Positions 49,798-58,805 of a DNA stretch of 64,000 bases are shown here, piece by piece. Position 1 is the stretch's first letter. Each line of letters starts with the position of its first letter. The DNA is from Acidobacteriota bacterium. GTDB lineage: Bacteria; Acidobacteriota; Vicinamibacteria; Vicinamibacterales; UBA2999. The notes under the pieces are model-generated. The model ran no database searches, was not told the DNA's origin, and worked only from the letters and a program-made list of their open reading frames with translations. The DNA lies in contig CANIBQ010000001.1 in assembly GCA_947465645.1 (NCBI GenBank), forward strand, positions 62,001 to 126,000. The letters are read 5' to 3'. Both the position numbers and the translations under genes were made by a program.

Positions 49798-50305
49798 GGC
49801 TCGCCTGAGACGGTCCCCCGGCCACCTTGAGTGCCGCGGCCGCGGCGCCGGCCGCGCCCTGCGACCAGTTCTTATGACGCCCCTCGTCGTTGAACCGCTC
49901 CGCCGCGCGCGCCTGCCACTTCTGTCCTTCCGCACAACCCAGGGCTTTCTTGAGGCTCGCCGCGGGCACCTTGACCACCGGCAGGCCGCTCTCCGCCGCA
50001 GCAAGTTCGACGATCGCTTCCGCCTTGATCGCCTCCACCGACGACTTGAATCGGCCCGACGAGGATGCCAGGAGCGCGATTGTCGCGCGGCGGCGCTTGC
50101 CGCCGGTCTTGGGGACGATCTTGGGAACGATCTTGGGAACGCCGCCGAACAGCGCCACCAGCCGCCGCAGCAGCGCCGTCAGGTCGTCTCCCGATTGCAC
50201 CTCGAACGGAATCGAGGTGATCGACTTGATCGCGAAGCTCGCGCCCGACCCGGTGGTGTGGGCGACGACGACGGCGTGTTTGGTGGGACTGAGCCCGAAG
50301 ATCAT
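49754..50305 (-). CDS. RNase H-like fold protein resembling DUF3010, copy 2
   Basis: 183 residues from MIFGLSPTKHAVVVAHTTGS (ATG at 50305). It aligns over its whole length with the protein at 26424 ([75 protein letters not shown]). Differences: an inserted VPKIVPKIVPKT from a 12-bp tandem repeat (50109-50142) and a longer C-terminal tail (PSQASLTRPRGFDTPGTRR) that overlaps the convergent small membrane gene. The composition is normal for the genome, unlike copy 1, so this is probably the ancestral copy. RuvC-type acidic residues are not conserved. Confidence 0.75.
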   Translation of the reverse strand: MIFGLSPTKHAVVVAHTTGSGASFAIKSITSIPFEVQSGDDLTALLRRLVALFGGVPKIVPKIVPKTGGKRRRATIALLASSSGRFKSSVEAIKAEAIVELAAAESGLPVVKVPAASLKKALGCAEGQKWQARAAERFNDEGRHKNWSQGAAGAAAAALKVAGGPSQASLTRPRGFDTPGTRR

Positions 50306-50373
50306 GGGCGGATCATGGCGGAATGCGAGGCCCGGGTAAAGCGCACCGGTTGGCGTGAGAACATAGAGTTCAC

Positions 50374-51018
50374 ATGGCACTGGAGCGGGTCGTTCGGGCG
50401 GGCGGGTCGATCGAGGACTACTGCCGCGCGTGCAAGACAGATCGCATTCACACGGTGATCGCGCTGGATGAGGAAGGCCGCCCCGTGCGCGTGACCTGCG
50501 ACCAATGCCGCAGCGAGCACAACTACCGCGGCGGACCGAGGGAGGCGGCGTTTGGCGCGCCCGCGGAAGCCCCGTCTGGTTCCCGCGCGTCATCGGCTCC
50601 GCGCGCCCGCCGCGCGTCGGGCGAACCATTCCCCATCGTCAGCGACCGAGAGAGGATTGCGCCGACCATGCCTTCGACATCAGACGATCTCGAGATGCTG
50701 CTGCGGCGCATCATCCGCGAGGAAGCCGGGATCACGCCGGCGGTTCCGGCCGAAAAATGGCGCGGCGGCACGCTGGTGCTGCGGCCCGGCGCGGAAGGAC
50801 AGGAGAAGAGCTGGCCGATCGAGACCTTCTTCCACAAGATCGTGATGCTGCGAAATCGCCTGCGCACGCTGGAGCAGCAGGTCAACGCCTCCGACCTCTC
50901 CGATGACGTGAAGGTGAAGTTGCAAAGCTACGTGAGCGGCTGCTACGGATCCCTGACCAGCTTCAACGTGCTGTTTGCAGACGAGGCCGATCAGTTCAAG
51001 GGGAGCGGGGGAGACTAA
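50374..51018 (+). CDS. Zinc-ribbon protein of unknown function
   Basis: 214 residues. Two CxxC pairs near the N-terminus (C17-C20 in DYCRACK, C42-C45 in CDQCRSEHNYRG) form a zinc ribbon like those of small RNA- or ribosome-associated proteins. A disordered Ala/Pro/Arg linker spans about 55-90. The C-terminal 115 residues (DDLEMLLRRIIREEAGITPA, WRGGTLVLRPGAEGQEKSWP, IETFFHKIVMLRNRLRTLEQ) form a separate domain with coiled-coil character. Not recognised as a named family. Divergent from copy 2 of the DUF3010-like gene. Array K follows the stop without a gap. Confidence 0.75.
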   Translation: MALERVVRAGGSIEDYCRACKTDRIHTVIALDEEGRPVRVTCDQCRSEHNYRGGPREAAFGAPAEAPSGSRASSAPRARRASGEPFPIVSDRERIAPTMPSTSDDLEMLLRRIIREEAGITPAVPAEKWRGGTLVLRPGAEGQEKSWPIETFFHKIVMLRNRLRTLEQQVNASDLSDDVKVKLQSYVSGCYGSLTSFNVLFADEADQFKGSGGD

Positions 51019-51060
51019 CAGTTCTCAGTTCTGAGTTCTCAGTTCTCGGTTCTCAGTTCC
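51019..51060. repeat. Heptamer array K (CAGTTCT), one-armed
   Basis: Six direct units: CAGTTCT, CAGTTCT, GAGTTCT, CAGTTCT, CGGTTCT, CAGTTCC. It begins on the base after the stop codon of the zinc-ribbon gene. Confidence 0.9.
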
Positions 51061-51120
51061 AAGCGCTAGTGTGGGGTGCCGTGGCTTGCCGTACATGCGT
51101 GACACGCGCAGTCAGTCGGC

Positions 51121-51126
51121 TACACT
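51121..51126 (+). promoter_or_regulatory. Candidate -10 (TACACT) of the propeller-like gene
   Basis: Ends 6 bases before the ATG at 51133. The intervening TCCTCC is anti-Shine-Dalgarno in sense, so ribosome binding upstream is unlikely. Confidence 0.5.
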
Positions 51127-51132
51127 TCCTCC

Positions 51133-52026
51133 ATGCCCCATCGTCCCCGCCCGGTGATGACGCTGGTTGAGGAGCGGAAGCTGTCGGATCTGATCCAACC
51201 GCCGACCGGCCGCGGTGTGCTCGAGGCCAGCGGGGTGATCGCCAGGGGCGGCTACTACTACGTCATCTTCGACAACGTGCGGCGGGTGGCGCGTATCCAT
51301 TCCTCGCTGGATGTGGGATCGAAGAAACATGCGTGGTTCGGCCGGGCGCGCGACGGCGAGGGATACGAGGACATCGCCTTCAGCCGGCACACGGGGCGGT
51401 TCTATCTCCTGATCGAGGGGGAAAAACACCCCGACGGCAGCTATAAGGCGCTGATCGACGAGTGCGACGAAGCGGCGAAGTTCAAGCGTCGGCGCTGGGT
51501 CGACTTCCCGTTCGACAAGCGCAACAAGGGCTTCGAAGGGCTGAGCGCGGTCCGGTGGAAGGGACGCGATTATCTCCTCGCGCTCTGTGAAGGCAATCGC
51601 TGCCGCGGGGGACGGAAGGGAAGGAAGCCCGGCGGCGGGCGCATCCACGTGCTGCAACGGGCGGGCACCGTCTGGAAGCCGGTCGCGACCATCGCGCTTC
51701 CGCCACGCGTCACGTTCGAGGACTACGCGGCCGTGTCGCTGCGCGGCACCCGGATCGCCGTGGTCTCGCAGCAGGCGTCGCGGCTCTGGATCGGGACCCT
51801 GCGGTTCCGCGACTGGACGATCGCGGGGCGCGGGACGACCTACGACTTTCCCAGGAGCAGGAAGGGCAAGCCGAAGTACTGCACGCTCGAGGGATTGTGC
51901 TGGCTGTCGCCACGCACCTTCGTGCTGGTCTCAGATCTGGCCGGGGGCGACTGCCCGAAGCGCTGCAGGAAGCGGGACCAGTCCATCCACGTGTTTCGAA
52001 TCCCGGCTCAGACGAGGGGCGCGTAG
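51133..52026 (+). CDS. Propeller-like protein of unknown function
   Basis: 297 residues with repeated beta blocks (VLEASGVIARGGYYYVIFDN, YEDIAFSRHTGRFYLLIEGE, FEGLSAVRWKGRDYLLALCE, FEDYAAVSLRGTRIAVVSQQ, LEGLCWLSPRTFVLVSDLAG), about five blades in the style of SdiA-regulated or phytase-like propellers. No signal peptide. Cysteines cluster near CEGNRCRGGRKG and GGDCPKRCRK. It could be a hydrolase or a binding protein; no active site is visible. It stands alone behind a leaderless-type promoter. Confidence 0.7.
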   Translation: MPHRPRPVMTLVEERKLSDLIQPPTGRGVLEASGVIARGGYYYVIFDNVRRVARIHSSLDVGSKKHAWFGRARDGEGYEDIAFSRHTGRFYLLIEGEKHPDGSYKALIDECDEAAKFKRRRWVDFPFDKRNKGFEGLSAVRWKGRDYLLALCEGNRCRGGRKGRKPGGGRIHVLQRAGTVWKPVATIALPPRVTFEDYAAVSLRGTRIAVVSQQASRLWIGTLRFRDWTIAGRGTTYDFPRSRKGKPKYCTLEGLCWLSPRTFVLVSDLAGGDCPKRCRKRDQSIHVFRIPAQTRGA

Positions 52027-52553
52027 CGGTTCCTGCCCGAGGCGACCGCCGGGAGTACCTCGTTCCCGGGCGCAGGGACTCCGTGTCACCGGTCCTTGAT
52101 ATGGTTGCGCCCGCTTCAGGACATCCGCCTGTTCGTCAGGCGTCCGTAGCAGTTGTAGCTGGTACCCATCCTGCAATGCCGCACTATTGACCTGTGCTGT
52201 CATGCGACTGGCGCGGAGAAGCGGTCCAGGCTCTACGGCCAACCGTTCGCAGGGATCCAAAATTTCGGTTGGCGTTTGGCGTGGCGTCGCTCCTCTTACC
52301 GTTGATTGCACAAATCCCAAGGTCACGGTCGTTCTCACGGTCGTTCTCACGGCGGCCCTGCGTCTCGCCAATCGGGTCGCTCGGCGAACCGGCTGTGGGA
52401 TCGAACGGCTGAGGGGCAGCGTCGGTGTGACGGGACCTGTAACGACTTACGGCTTTCGGTCCAGGAGCGCAGCGCCGGCCACGCTGCGGTTGGCGGGTAC
52501 GCGTCCAGAGACATAGATCCGGATCCCCCGGATCGCTTCGACGAAGATCACAC
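52027..52553. other. 527-bp intergenic region
   Basis: No supported gene. Contains a perfect double copy of the 12-mer TCACGGTCGTTC at 52323-52346. Frames on both strands are irregular and lack starts with ribosome sites. Confidence 0.55.
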
Positions 52554-55454
52554 ATGAGCATGGGCATTCTCGAACGGCTACGACCGGCACCTCGTTGGAA
52601 GCACGCGGACCCCTCGGTACGGGCCGCGGCGGTGTACGACCTCGGCCCGGACGAATCCGAGGCACTGCATGCGCTCGCGCGCGAGGACGCTGAACCGCGC
52701 GTCCGCCGGGCGGCGGTCACGCGGCTGGATGATCTCGCGGTGCTCGGCGACATTGCGCGCACCGATCCGGACGAGGACGTGCGCACGGAGGCGATTCGCG
52801 GCCTGGCCGGGATCGCGGCTGAAGCAGACGAGGTGACGCAGGCGATCGAGGCGTCGCGACAGTTGCTGGCGCTGGGACGGACCAAGGAGATTGTCCTGGT
52901 CGCGCGCGACAGCTCCTCGGCCGCGGTGCGCGCAGCTGTCACCGACCTGATCGAGGATCCCAAGGCGCTCGGGTCGATCAGCCGCCACGCCCAGGATGGC
53001 GTGACGCGGCTGCGTGCGCTCGCGCGCGTGCACGATGCGGGCGAGATCCTCAACGTCGCGTTGAAGTCCGAACACACCGACGCCGCGGTGGCGGCGCTCG
53101 AGCGCGTCGGCGACACCGAATCGCTCGCCGCCATCGCGCAGCGTGGACGGAACAAGGTCGCGGCCCGCAGGGCACGGGCGCGGCTTCGCCTGATCGAGGA
53201 GGCCGCCCAGCCGGCGCCCGCTGAGACCACGGTCCGGATGAGCGCCGACGATCGCCAGCGCGCGCTGACGCTGCTTCACGCCGCCGAAGCGCTGGTGGCG
53301 GTCGCCAACCCCGACGAGGCGTCAACCAGCCTCGGCGACGTCCGGCTCTCATGGGCCGAGCTGCAGGCCGACGTCGAGATCGACGCGGCCCTCTCGCAGC
53401 AGTTCGACGCGGCCAGCGACGCGGTGCGCGAAGCCATCGCCGAGCGCCACCAGGAACGCGCCGCCGAGGAGGAGCGCCGGCTCGCGATCACGCGCGAGCA
53501 GGCGGACCGCGTGGCGATCTGCGCCGAGCTGGAAGCGCTGTCGAGTGCCGCAGCCGCCCGCGAGGCGTCCACCCAGGACGAGGCAGAGGCCAATCGCGTC
53601 GCCGAGCTCAAGGTGAAGTGGGACACGCTGCCGCCGATGCCCTCCGAGTATGCGGCGTCGCTGAACCGGCGTTTCCAGGACGCCTGCCGCTCGTACGAGG
53701 ATCGGGAGAGGCGCCGCATGCTCGCGCTGGCCGCCTCCGCCCGCCTCGAGACGCTGGCGACCGAGCTCGAGCAGTTGGTGGCGTCCGAGCAGGCGCTCGA
53801 GGAAGTGATCGCCCGCTGGCGCGGGCTGCGGCGCGACGCCGACGTGCTCCGCGAGCACGCCGCGGCGAACGCCGGCGCCGCCGAGCGGCTGGAGCGCGCG
53901 ATCGCGACGCTCGAGGAAAAGGAGCAGGCCCACCAGCAGGTGCGCGTCAAGCAGGAGCAGGAGACGCTGCGCCGGCTGCACCAGGTCTGCCGCCAGGTGG
54001 AGACGCTGGTCGCCTCCCAGGAGATCACGCTGAAGGCGGGCGACCGCGCGCTCCGGGACATCCGCACCGCGCTCGAGGACCGCGCCCCGGTGCCGTCGAA
54101 GAAGGATCGCCAGGAAGTCCAGGCGCGGCTCGAGGCGGCGCGCACCGCGCTCGGCCCACGCGTGCAGCAGTTGCGCGACGCGGACGAGTGGCAGCGCTGG
54201 GCCAACCTCCAGGTGCAGGAAGAGCTGTGCCGCCACATGGAAGCGCTCAAGGGCGAGGAGAACCTCGAGACGGCGGGCCGCCGCATGCGCGAGCTGCAGG
54301 GGCGGTGGAAGGAAGTCGCGCTGGCGCCGCGGGCGCAGGGCGAGGTGATGTGGCGCCGGTTCAAGGACGCGCAGGACGCGGTCTTCGTCCGCACGGCGCA
54401 GCACTACGCCGCCCAGAACGAGGAGCGCGGCGGCAACCTGGCGCGGAAACAGGCGCTCTGCGAGCGCGCCGAGGCGCTCGCCGACTCGACCGACTGGGTG
54501 AAGACCGCCACCGAGATTCAGGCGCTGCAGGGCGAGTGGAAGACGATTGGCCCGGTGACCCGCGGTCACGAGAAGGCCGCGTGGGAGCGGTTCCGCGCGG
54601 CGTGCGATCGCTTCTTCACCCGCCGGCAGGAGGATCTCAAGCGCCGCAAGGAAGACTGGGCGGCCAACCTCGAGAAGAAGGAAGCGCTGTGCGCCCAGGC
54701 CGAGACCCTTGCGGACTCGACCGAGTGGGACGCGGCGGCCGGACAGGTGAAGCGCCTGCAGTCCGACTGGAAGATGGTCGGCCCGGTGCGCAAGTCGAAG
54801 TCCGACGCCATCTGGCAGCGGTTCCGCGCCGCCTGCGATCGCTTTTTCGACCGCTACAAGAATCGCGACCAGGTCGAGCTGCTGGCAAAGGCCGCCCCAC
54901 GCGACGAGATCATCCGCGGGCTCGAGGCGCTGTTGCCAGCCAAAGACAGTGACGCAGGCCCCGCTCCGGAGCAGCTCCCCGCGGCGGTGCAGGACGCGCG
55001 CGCGAGGTGGTCGCAGGCGCCCGAGCTCCCGCGGCCGCTGCAGCAGGATCTCGCCGCGCGCTATCACGACGCGCTTGCCCGGCTCGTCGCCACCTGGCCG
55101 GCGGCCTTCGGCGGCACCGATCTCGATCCCGAGGGCACCCGCAAGCGCATGGAGAAGCTGGTCGCCAAGGTCGAGGAGCTGGTGCCCTCGCAGGCCCGGC
55201 CGCAGGCGATGTCGCCGGCGGAGCGGCTCGCCGAGCAATGGCGCGAGCGCCTCGCCGCGAACACGATGACCGGCGGAAAAACCGCGGCGGAAACCGAGGA
55301 CGCCGCGTGGCGTACTGCTGAGCAGGAAGTCCGCAACGTCCAGGCGCAATGGGCGCGCCTGGGCCCGGTGCCCGCCGACGTCGCGGGCCCGCTCAACGAG
55401 CGCTTCCAGCGCGCGTGCCGCAAGTTCTACGAGCAGCGCAAGCGCGCCTCGTGA
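52554..55454 (+). CDS. Large HEAT-repeat and DUF349 coiled-coil protein
   Basis: 966 residues. Residues 1-210 are HEAT-like repeats (SVRAAAVYDLGPDESEALHA, DEDVRTEAIRGLAGIAAEAD, AVAALERVGDTESLAAIAQR). The rest consists of repeated DUF349 units, each with a W-K-x-x-G-P/A-x-x-R-x-x-x-x-x-x-W-x-R-F-R-A-A-C-D-R-F-F pattern (for example QGEWKTIGPVTRGHEKAAWE and QSDWKMVGPVRKSKSDAIWQ, each followed by RFRAACDRFF), rich in long charged helices. DUF349 proteins are cytosolic and of unknown function, sometimes linked to stress. No membrane segments. The DUF349 repeats at about 560-780 are most alike, pointing to internal duplication. Confidence 0.9.
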   Translation: MSMGILERLRPAPRWKHADPSVRAAAVYDLGPDESEALHALAREDAEPRVRRAAVTRLDDLAVLGDIARTDPDEDVRTEAIRGLAGIAAEADEVTQAIEASRQLLALGRTKEIVLVARDSSSAAVRAAVTDLIEDPKALGSISRHAQDGVTRLRALARVHDAGEILNVALKSEHTDAAVAALERVGDTESLAAIAQRGRNKVAARRARARLRLIEEAAQPAPAETTVRMSADDRQRALTLLHAAEALVAVANPDEASTSLGDVRLSWAELQADVEIDAALSQQFDAASDAVREAIAERHQERAAEEERRLAITREQADRVAICAELEALSSAAAAREASTQDEAEANRVAELKVKWDTLPPMPSEYAASLNRRFQDACRSYEDRERRRMLALAASARLETLATELEQLVASEQALEEVIARWRGLRRDADVLREHAAANAGAAERLERAIATLEEKEQAHQQVRVKQEQETLRRLHQVCRQVETLVASQEITLKAGDRALRDIRTALEDRAPVPSKKDRQEVQARLEAARTALGPRVQQLRDADEWQRWANLQVQEELCRHMEALKGEENLETAGRRMRELQGRWKEVALAPRAQGEVMWRRFKDAQDAVFVRTAQHYAAQNEERGGNLARKQALCERAEALADSTDWVKTATEIQALQGEWKTIGPVTRGHEKAAWERFRAACDRFFTRRQEDLKRRKEDWAANLEKKEALCAQAETLADSTEWDAAAGQVKRLQSDWKMVGPVRKSKSDAIWQRFRAACDRFFDRYKNRDQVELLAKAAPRDEIIRGLEALLPAKDSDAGPAPEQLPAAVQDARARWSQAPELPRPLQQDLAARYHDALARLVATWPAAFGGTDLDPEGTRKRMEKLVAKVEELVPSQARPQAMSPAERLAEQWRERLAANTMTGGKTAAETEDAAWRTAEQEVRNVQAQWARLGPVPADVAGPLNERFQRACRKFYEQRKRAS

Positions 55455-55776
55455 GGCCGACCTTGTCAGGTCGCCCCACATGCGGGACACGCGCGGTCTT
55501 CAGCCGCAATTGAAGGGCCGATCACTGAATGAGACGTAAATGTCTTACGCACAGTGATCGCGAACACCCACCTGCATCCCCCGGTAGCCGGAAGCCTTCA
55601 GGCTTCCGGTAGACCCTCTCACCAATTCCTCCAATTAGGTTTCCTCTGCAAGTCATAACTACAAGGTTGTAGCTGTAGCGTAGATAGATCTTAGAATTCA
55701 GGCCTGATTCTGCGCGTCGCGCGCGCGGCTGCTGGTATCGCTGTTGCTCCGTGTCACGCCAGGAGGCACGGGATTC
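55455..55776. other. Intergenic region with two palindromic elements
   Basis: Holds a short GTGGGGC-family copy (GGCCGACC-ttgtca-GGTCG, 55455-55479) immediately after the DUF349 gene stop, and a perfect 9-bp hairpin CCGGAAGCC-ttca-GGCTTCCGG at 55588-55609. No gene seen; the right end carries GGAGG for the next gene. Confidence 0.7.
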
Positions 55777-56229
55777 ATGACACGGCACTCATTCCTGGCG
55801 TTGGCGGGCATCACCCTTCTCAGCACCACTATCCTTTGCGGCGTCGCGGAGGCGGCAGACAAGAAGTCCGAGCCGCTGGCGTTGAAGACGCCCGCGTTCA
55901 TCGGCGGGGTTGGCAGCGATGTCGTCGTGCGCATGCGCGTCGAGCCCGACGCGCGGAGCCGCGAGCTCACGCTCGAATGGGCAGCGAACGAAGACCTGTC
56001 AGGCGGATCGCACGCGGTCATGCTCGATGGCGCGCGCGCGGCCGCCACCCATCAGTTCTCGATCAAGCGGCTCCCGGCTGGCGAGCACGTCGTCACCGCG
56101 ATCCTGCGGTTCAATGACGGCACTGAGATCAGGAAAGCGTCGACGGTGACGATCGTCGGCATCGGCGGGATCGGGACGCCGGTGGGCGGAGCCGACAACG
56201 GGCGCGTCAGGGGGGCAGATACGCGGTGA
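55777..56229 (+). CDS. Small exported hypothetical protein
   Basis: 150 residues from MTRHSFLALAGITLLSTTIL, a clear signal peptide ending near GVAEAADKK. GGAGG lies about 12 bases upstream. The mature part is a single beta-sandwich-like domain (DVVVRMRVEPDARSRELTLE, QFSIKRLPAGEHVVTAILRF) resembling fibronectin-like or PKD-like modules. Not recognised. Probably periplasmic. It converges with speA across the GATC-rich array. Confidence 0.65.
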   Translation: MTRHSFLALAGITLLSTTILCGVAEAADKKSEPLALKTPAFIGGVGSDVVVRMRVEPDARSRELTLEWAANEDLSGGSHAVMLDGARAAATHQFSIKRLPAGEHVVTAILRFNDGTEIRKASTVTIVGIGGIGTPVGGADNGRVRGADTR

Positions 56230-56243
56230 CGCCTCGATATCTA

Positions 56244-56356
56244 TGGATCGATGAACGATGATCGGTGGATCGATCGACGCATCGATGATCCGATCATTGA
56301 CGCAATGATCCGCTCATCGACGGATCGATCGATGATCAGTTCATCGATCATCGATG
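56244..56356. repeat. Heptad-like GATC/ATCGAT array between convergent genes
   Basis: About 110 bases contain 11 GATC and 6 ATCGAT sites, with units close to TGATCGA at roughly 7-base steps (GGATCGA, TGAACGA, TGATCGG). Because the unit is self-complementary the whole stretch can fold on itself. Lower GC than either flank. Confidence 0.75.
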
Positions 56357-56363
56357 TGCAGAT

Positions 56364-58319
56364 TTAACCCTCGAGGTAGGTATAGCCCGCCAGCCCGTCT
56401 TCGTAGAAGCGGAGGAGGCGGCCGGCGCCCTCGTAGTCGACGCGGCCTTCGCGAACGGCGCTTTCCACGTCGGTTCGCAGCTTCCCGAGCAGCGACTCCG
56501 CGTCGAACTCCACGTAGGCCAACACCTCGCGGACGGTGTCGCCCTTGATCAGGGTGTCGAGACGCGCCTGGCCGTTGGAGTCGAGGCTGACGTGCACGGC
56601 ATGCGTGTCGCCGAGCAGGTTGTGGAGGTCGCCGAGGATTTCCTGGTAGGCGCCGACGAGGAAGACGCCCATGTAGTACGGCTCACCGTTGACGGTGTGC
56701 AGGGGCAGGGTCTTCTTGACGTCGCGCCGATCGACGAAGCGATCGAGCTTGCCGTCCGAGTCGCAGGTGATGTCGCCCAGCACGGCGTGGTTCAGCGGCT
56801 TCTCGTTGAGCCGGTGGATCGGCATCACCGGGAACAACTGCTTGATCGCCCAGCTGTCCGGAATCGACTGAAACAGCGAGAAGTTGCAGAAATAGGTGTG
56901 CGACAGGAGCTCGTCCAGGTTCTGCAGATCCTCCGGCACCTCCGCCATCGTCGGCGTGAGCTTCTGAAGCTTGGTGCAGATCGCCCAGAACAGGTTTTCG
57001 GCCATGCTGCGCTGGTCGAGCGGGAGGTAGCCTCCGGTGAAGAGGCTCAGCGCCATGTCGAGCGCCTGCTGCGCGTCGTGAAAGGCTTCGAGCGCGTTCC
57101 TGGCGTTGACGTTGTTATAGGTCTCCACCAGGTCGATCAGCGGCTGCTCCCAGTCGGGATTGGCGGTGGTCGGGACCTTCTCGTCGCCGAAACCTGAGAC
57201 GCCGAGCACGTTGAAGACCAGCATGCTGTGGTACGCCACCACGGCGCGTCCGCTCTCGGAAATGATCGTCGGATGCGGGACGCCCACCTCGTCGCACACC
57301 GTCTGGATGTGGTAGACGACGTCGTTGGCGTATTCCTCGAGCGTGTAGTTCATGCTCGACTCGAAATTGGTCTGCGACCCGTCGTAATCCACCCCGAGGC
57401 CGCCACCCACATCCAGGTACTGGAGCCCCGCGCCCATCTTGGCGAGCTGGGTGAAGACGCGCGCGCCTTCGTTCAGCGCCCCCTTGACGATGCGGATGTT
57501 GGTGATCTGGCTGCCGAGATGGAAGTGGAGCAGCTTGAAGCAGTCCTGCATGTCGCGGGACTTCAGCTCCTCGAGCCCACGCATGATCTCGGTGACGGTG
57601 AGGCCGAACTTCGACCGGAAGCCGCCGGATGACTGCCAGCGTCCGCTGCCGCGTGACGCCAGCTTGACGCGCATCCCGATCTGCGGGCGGACGCCGAGCT
57701 TCTCGGCCGCTTCGAGAATCAGCCCGAGTTCCTCGTACTTCTCGACGACCGGGATGATGTTGCGCCCGATTTTCAGGGCGAGCATCGCCGTTTCGATGAA
57801 CTCCGCGTCCTTGAATCCGTTGCAGATGATCGGCGTGTCGTTGTCCGCGAGGGCCACGACGGCAAGCAACTCGGGCTTCGAGCCCGCTTCCAGGCCGAAT
57901 TTATAGGGACGGCCGAAATTGAGGACCTCCTCGACGACCTGGCGCTGCTGGTTGACCTTGATGGGATAGACGCAGCTGTAGGCGCCCTGGTAGTTGTTCT
58001 GGCTGATCGCGTTCTGAAACGCGGCGTGAATATCGCCGAGCCGATGCTTGAGGATGTCGGTAAACCTCACCAGCACGGGCAGGCTGATGCCGCGGAGCTG
58101 CAGCCGATCGATCAGCTCCTTGAGGTCGATCGCGGCCGCGGGGTCCTTGGTCGGGCGCACCTCGAGGTGGCCGGCTTCGTTGACGGCGAAGTAGCCCTTC
58201 CCCCAGCGGGGAACCTCGTAGAGCTCGCTCGCGTCATGCACGCTCCACCGGGTCGCGGTGGTGGCTGCCGCCGCGCCCGCCGCTGGCGGCGACGGACGTC
58301 CATTGGTCAAGGTGTTCAT
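56364..58319 (-). CDS. speA: Biosynthetic arginine decarboxylase
   Basis: 651 residues from the ATG at 58319; an ATG 10 codons earlier lies over the promoter. Fold III PLP enzyme: K121 in YPIKVNQQRQVVEEV binds PLP; LHFHLGSQITN, LDVGGGLGVDYDGSQTNFES and ESGRAVVAYHS form the barrel; DELLSHTYFCNFSLFQSIPD lies near the active-site Cys. It makes agmatine from arginine for polyamine synthesis. speB/agmatinase is not adjacent. On the minus strand TATCAT ends about 10 bases before the ATG, suggesting a short or no leader. Divergent from the thioesterase gene. Confidence 0.95.
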   Translation of the reverse strand: MNTLTNGRPSPPAAGAAAATTATRWSVHDASELYEVPRWGKGYFAVNEAGHLEVRPTKDPAAAIDLKELIDRLQLRGISLPVLVRFTDILKHRLGDIHAAFQNAISQNNYQGAYSCVYPIKVNQQRQVVEEVLNFGRPYKFGLEAGSKPELLAVVALADNDTPIICNGFKDAEFIETAMLALKIGRNIIPVVEKYEELGLILEAAEKLGVRPQIGMRVKLASRGSGRWQSSGGFRSKFGLTVTEIMRGLEELKSRDMQDCFKLLHFHLGSQITNIRIVKGALNEGARVFTQLAKMGAGLQYLDVGGGLGVDYDGSQTNFESSMNYTLEEYANDVVYHIQTVCDEVGVPHPTIISESGRAVVAYHSMLVFNVLGVSGFGDEKVPTTANPDWEQPLIDLVETYNNVNARNALEAFHDAQQALDMALSLFTGGYLPLDQRSMAENLFWAICTKLQKLTPTMAEVPEDLQNLDELLSHTYFCNFSLFQSIPDSWAIKQLFPVMPIHRLNEKPLNHAVLGDITCDSDGKLDRFVDRRDVKKTLPLHTVNGEPYYMGVFLVGAYQEILGDLHNLLGDTHAVHVSLDSNGQARLDTLIKGDTVREVLAYVEFDAESLLGKLRTDVESAVREGRVDYEGAGRLLRFYEDGLAGYTYLEG

Positions 58320-58375
58320 GTGAGCATCAATGATAAACGGAATCACCACAGGTCTTCAGTCTTTTGTCTCTCGGA

Positions 58376-58381
58376 TAAAAT
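58376..58381 (+). promoter_or_regulatory. Candidate -10 (TAAAAT) of the thioesterase gene
   Basis: Ends 9 bases before the ATG at 58391, no ribosome site between. Confidence 0.4.
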
Positions 58382-58390
58382 AACGATCAC

Positions 58391-58804
58391 ATGTCAGAGC
58401 GCGTGCCCGCCATCAAGCTGCTGCTGCTCCCGAAGGACACCAATGCCTACGGGACCATCTTCGGCGGCGTGATCCTGTCGCACATCGACCTGGCGTCTGC
58501 GGTCGAGGCGCGCAAGCTCGCGGCTCACAGGTATGTAACGAAGGCGATGCGCGAGGTCGAGTTCCACGAGCCGGTGTTCCTCGGGGACATTGTCAGCTTC
58601 TACACCGAGACCCTGCGCGTGGGCCGCACGTCGATCACCGTTCGCGTGTCGGTCGAGGCCGAGCGGTGGGGCTCCGCTCCCGACCGGCCCGGCGCCACCG
58701 GCCACGGAGAGCGCGTCAAAGTCACCGAGGCCGAGGTGATCCTGGTGGCCGTGAACGCCCAGGGTCAGCCCGTCCCTATCCGCCCGGAGCCGATGCAGGC
58801 CTAA
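58391..58804 (+). CDS. YciA-like hotdog-fold acyl-CoA thioesterase
   Basis: 137 residues. The hotdog signature N-x-x-G-T-I-F-G-G (DTNAYGTIFGGVILSHIDLA) carries the catalytic Asn/Asp region, followed by VEFHEPVFLGDIVSFYTETL and TSITVRVSVEAE, as in YciA-type enzymes that hydrolyse acyl-CoAs. Cytoplasmic. A loop insertion (RWGSAPDRPGATGHGERVKV) precedes the last strand. Divergent from speA; followed immediately by heptamer array M. Confidence 0.9.
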   Translation: MSERVPAIKLLLLPKDTNAYGTIFGGVILSHIDLASAVEARKLAAHRYVTKAMREVEFHEPVFLGDIVSFYTETLRVGRTSITVRVSVEAERWGSAPDRPGATGHGERVKVTEAEVILVAVNAQGQPVPIRPEPMQA

Positions 58805-58805
58805 C

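Noticed and set aside
52187..52516. 109-residue plus-strand frame in the gap before the DUF349 gene
   Set aside because: Contains a 12-bp tandem repeat and irregular composition; no ribosome site or motif.
53349..55490. 713-residue minus-strand frame antisense to the DUF349 gene
   Set aside because: Leu/Arg/Gly-rich shadow, no start context or motif.
56244..56356. GATC cluster as a replication origin
   Set aside because: No DnaA boxes, no dnaA/dnaN/gidA neighbours, and the region is only about 110 bp.
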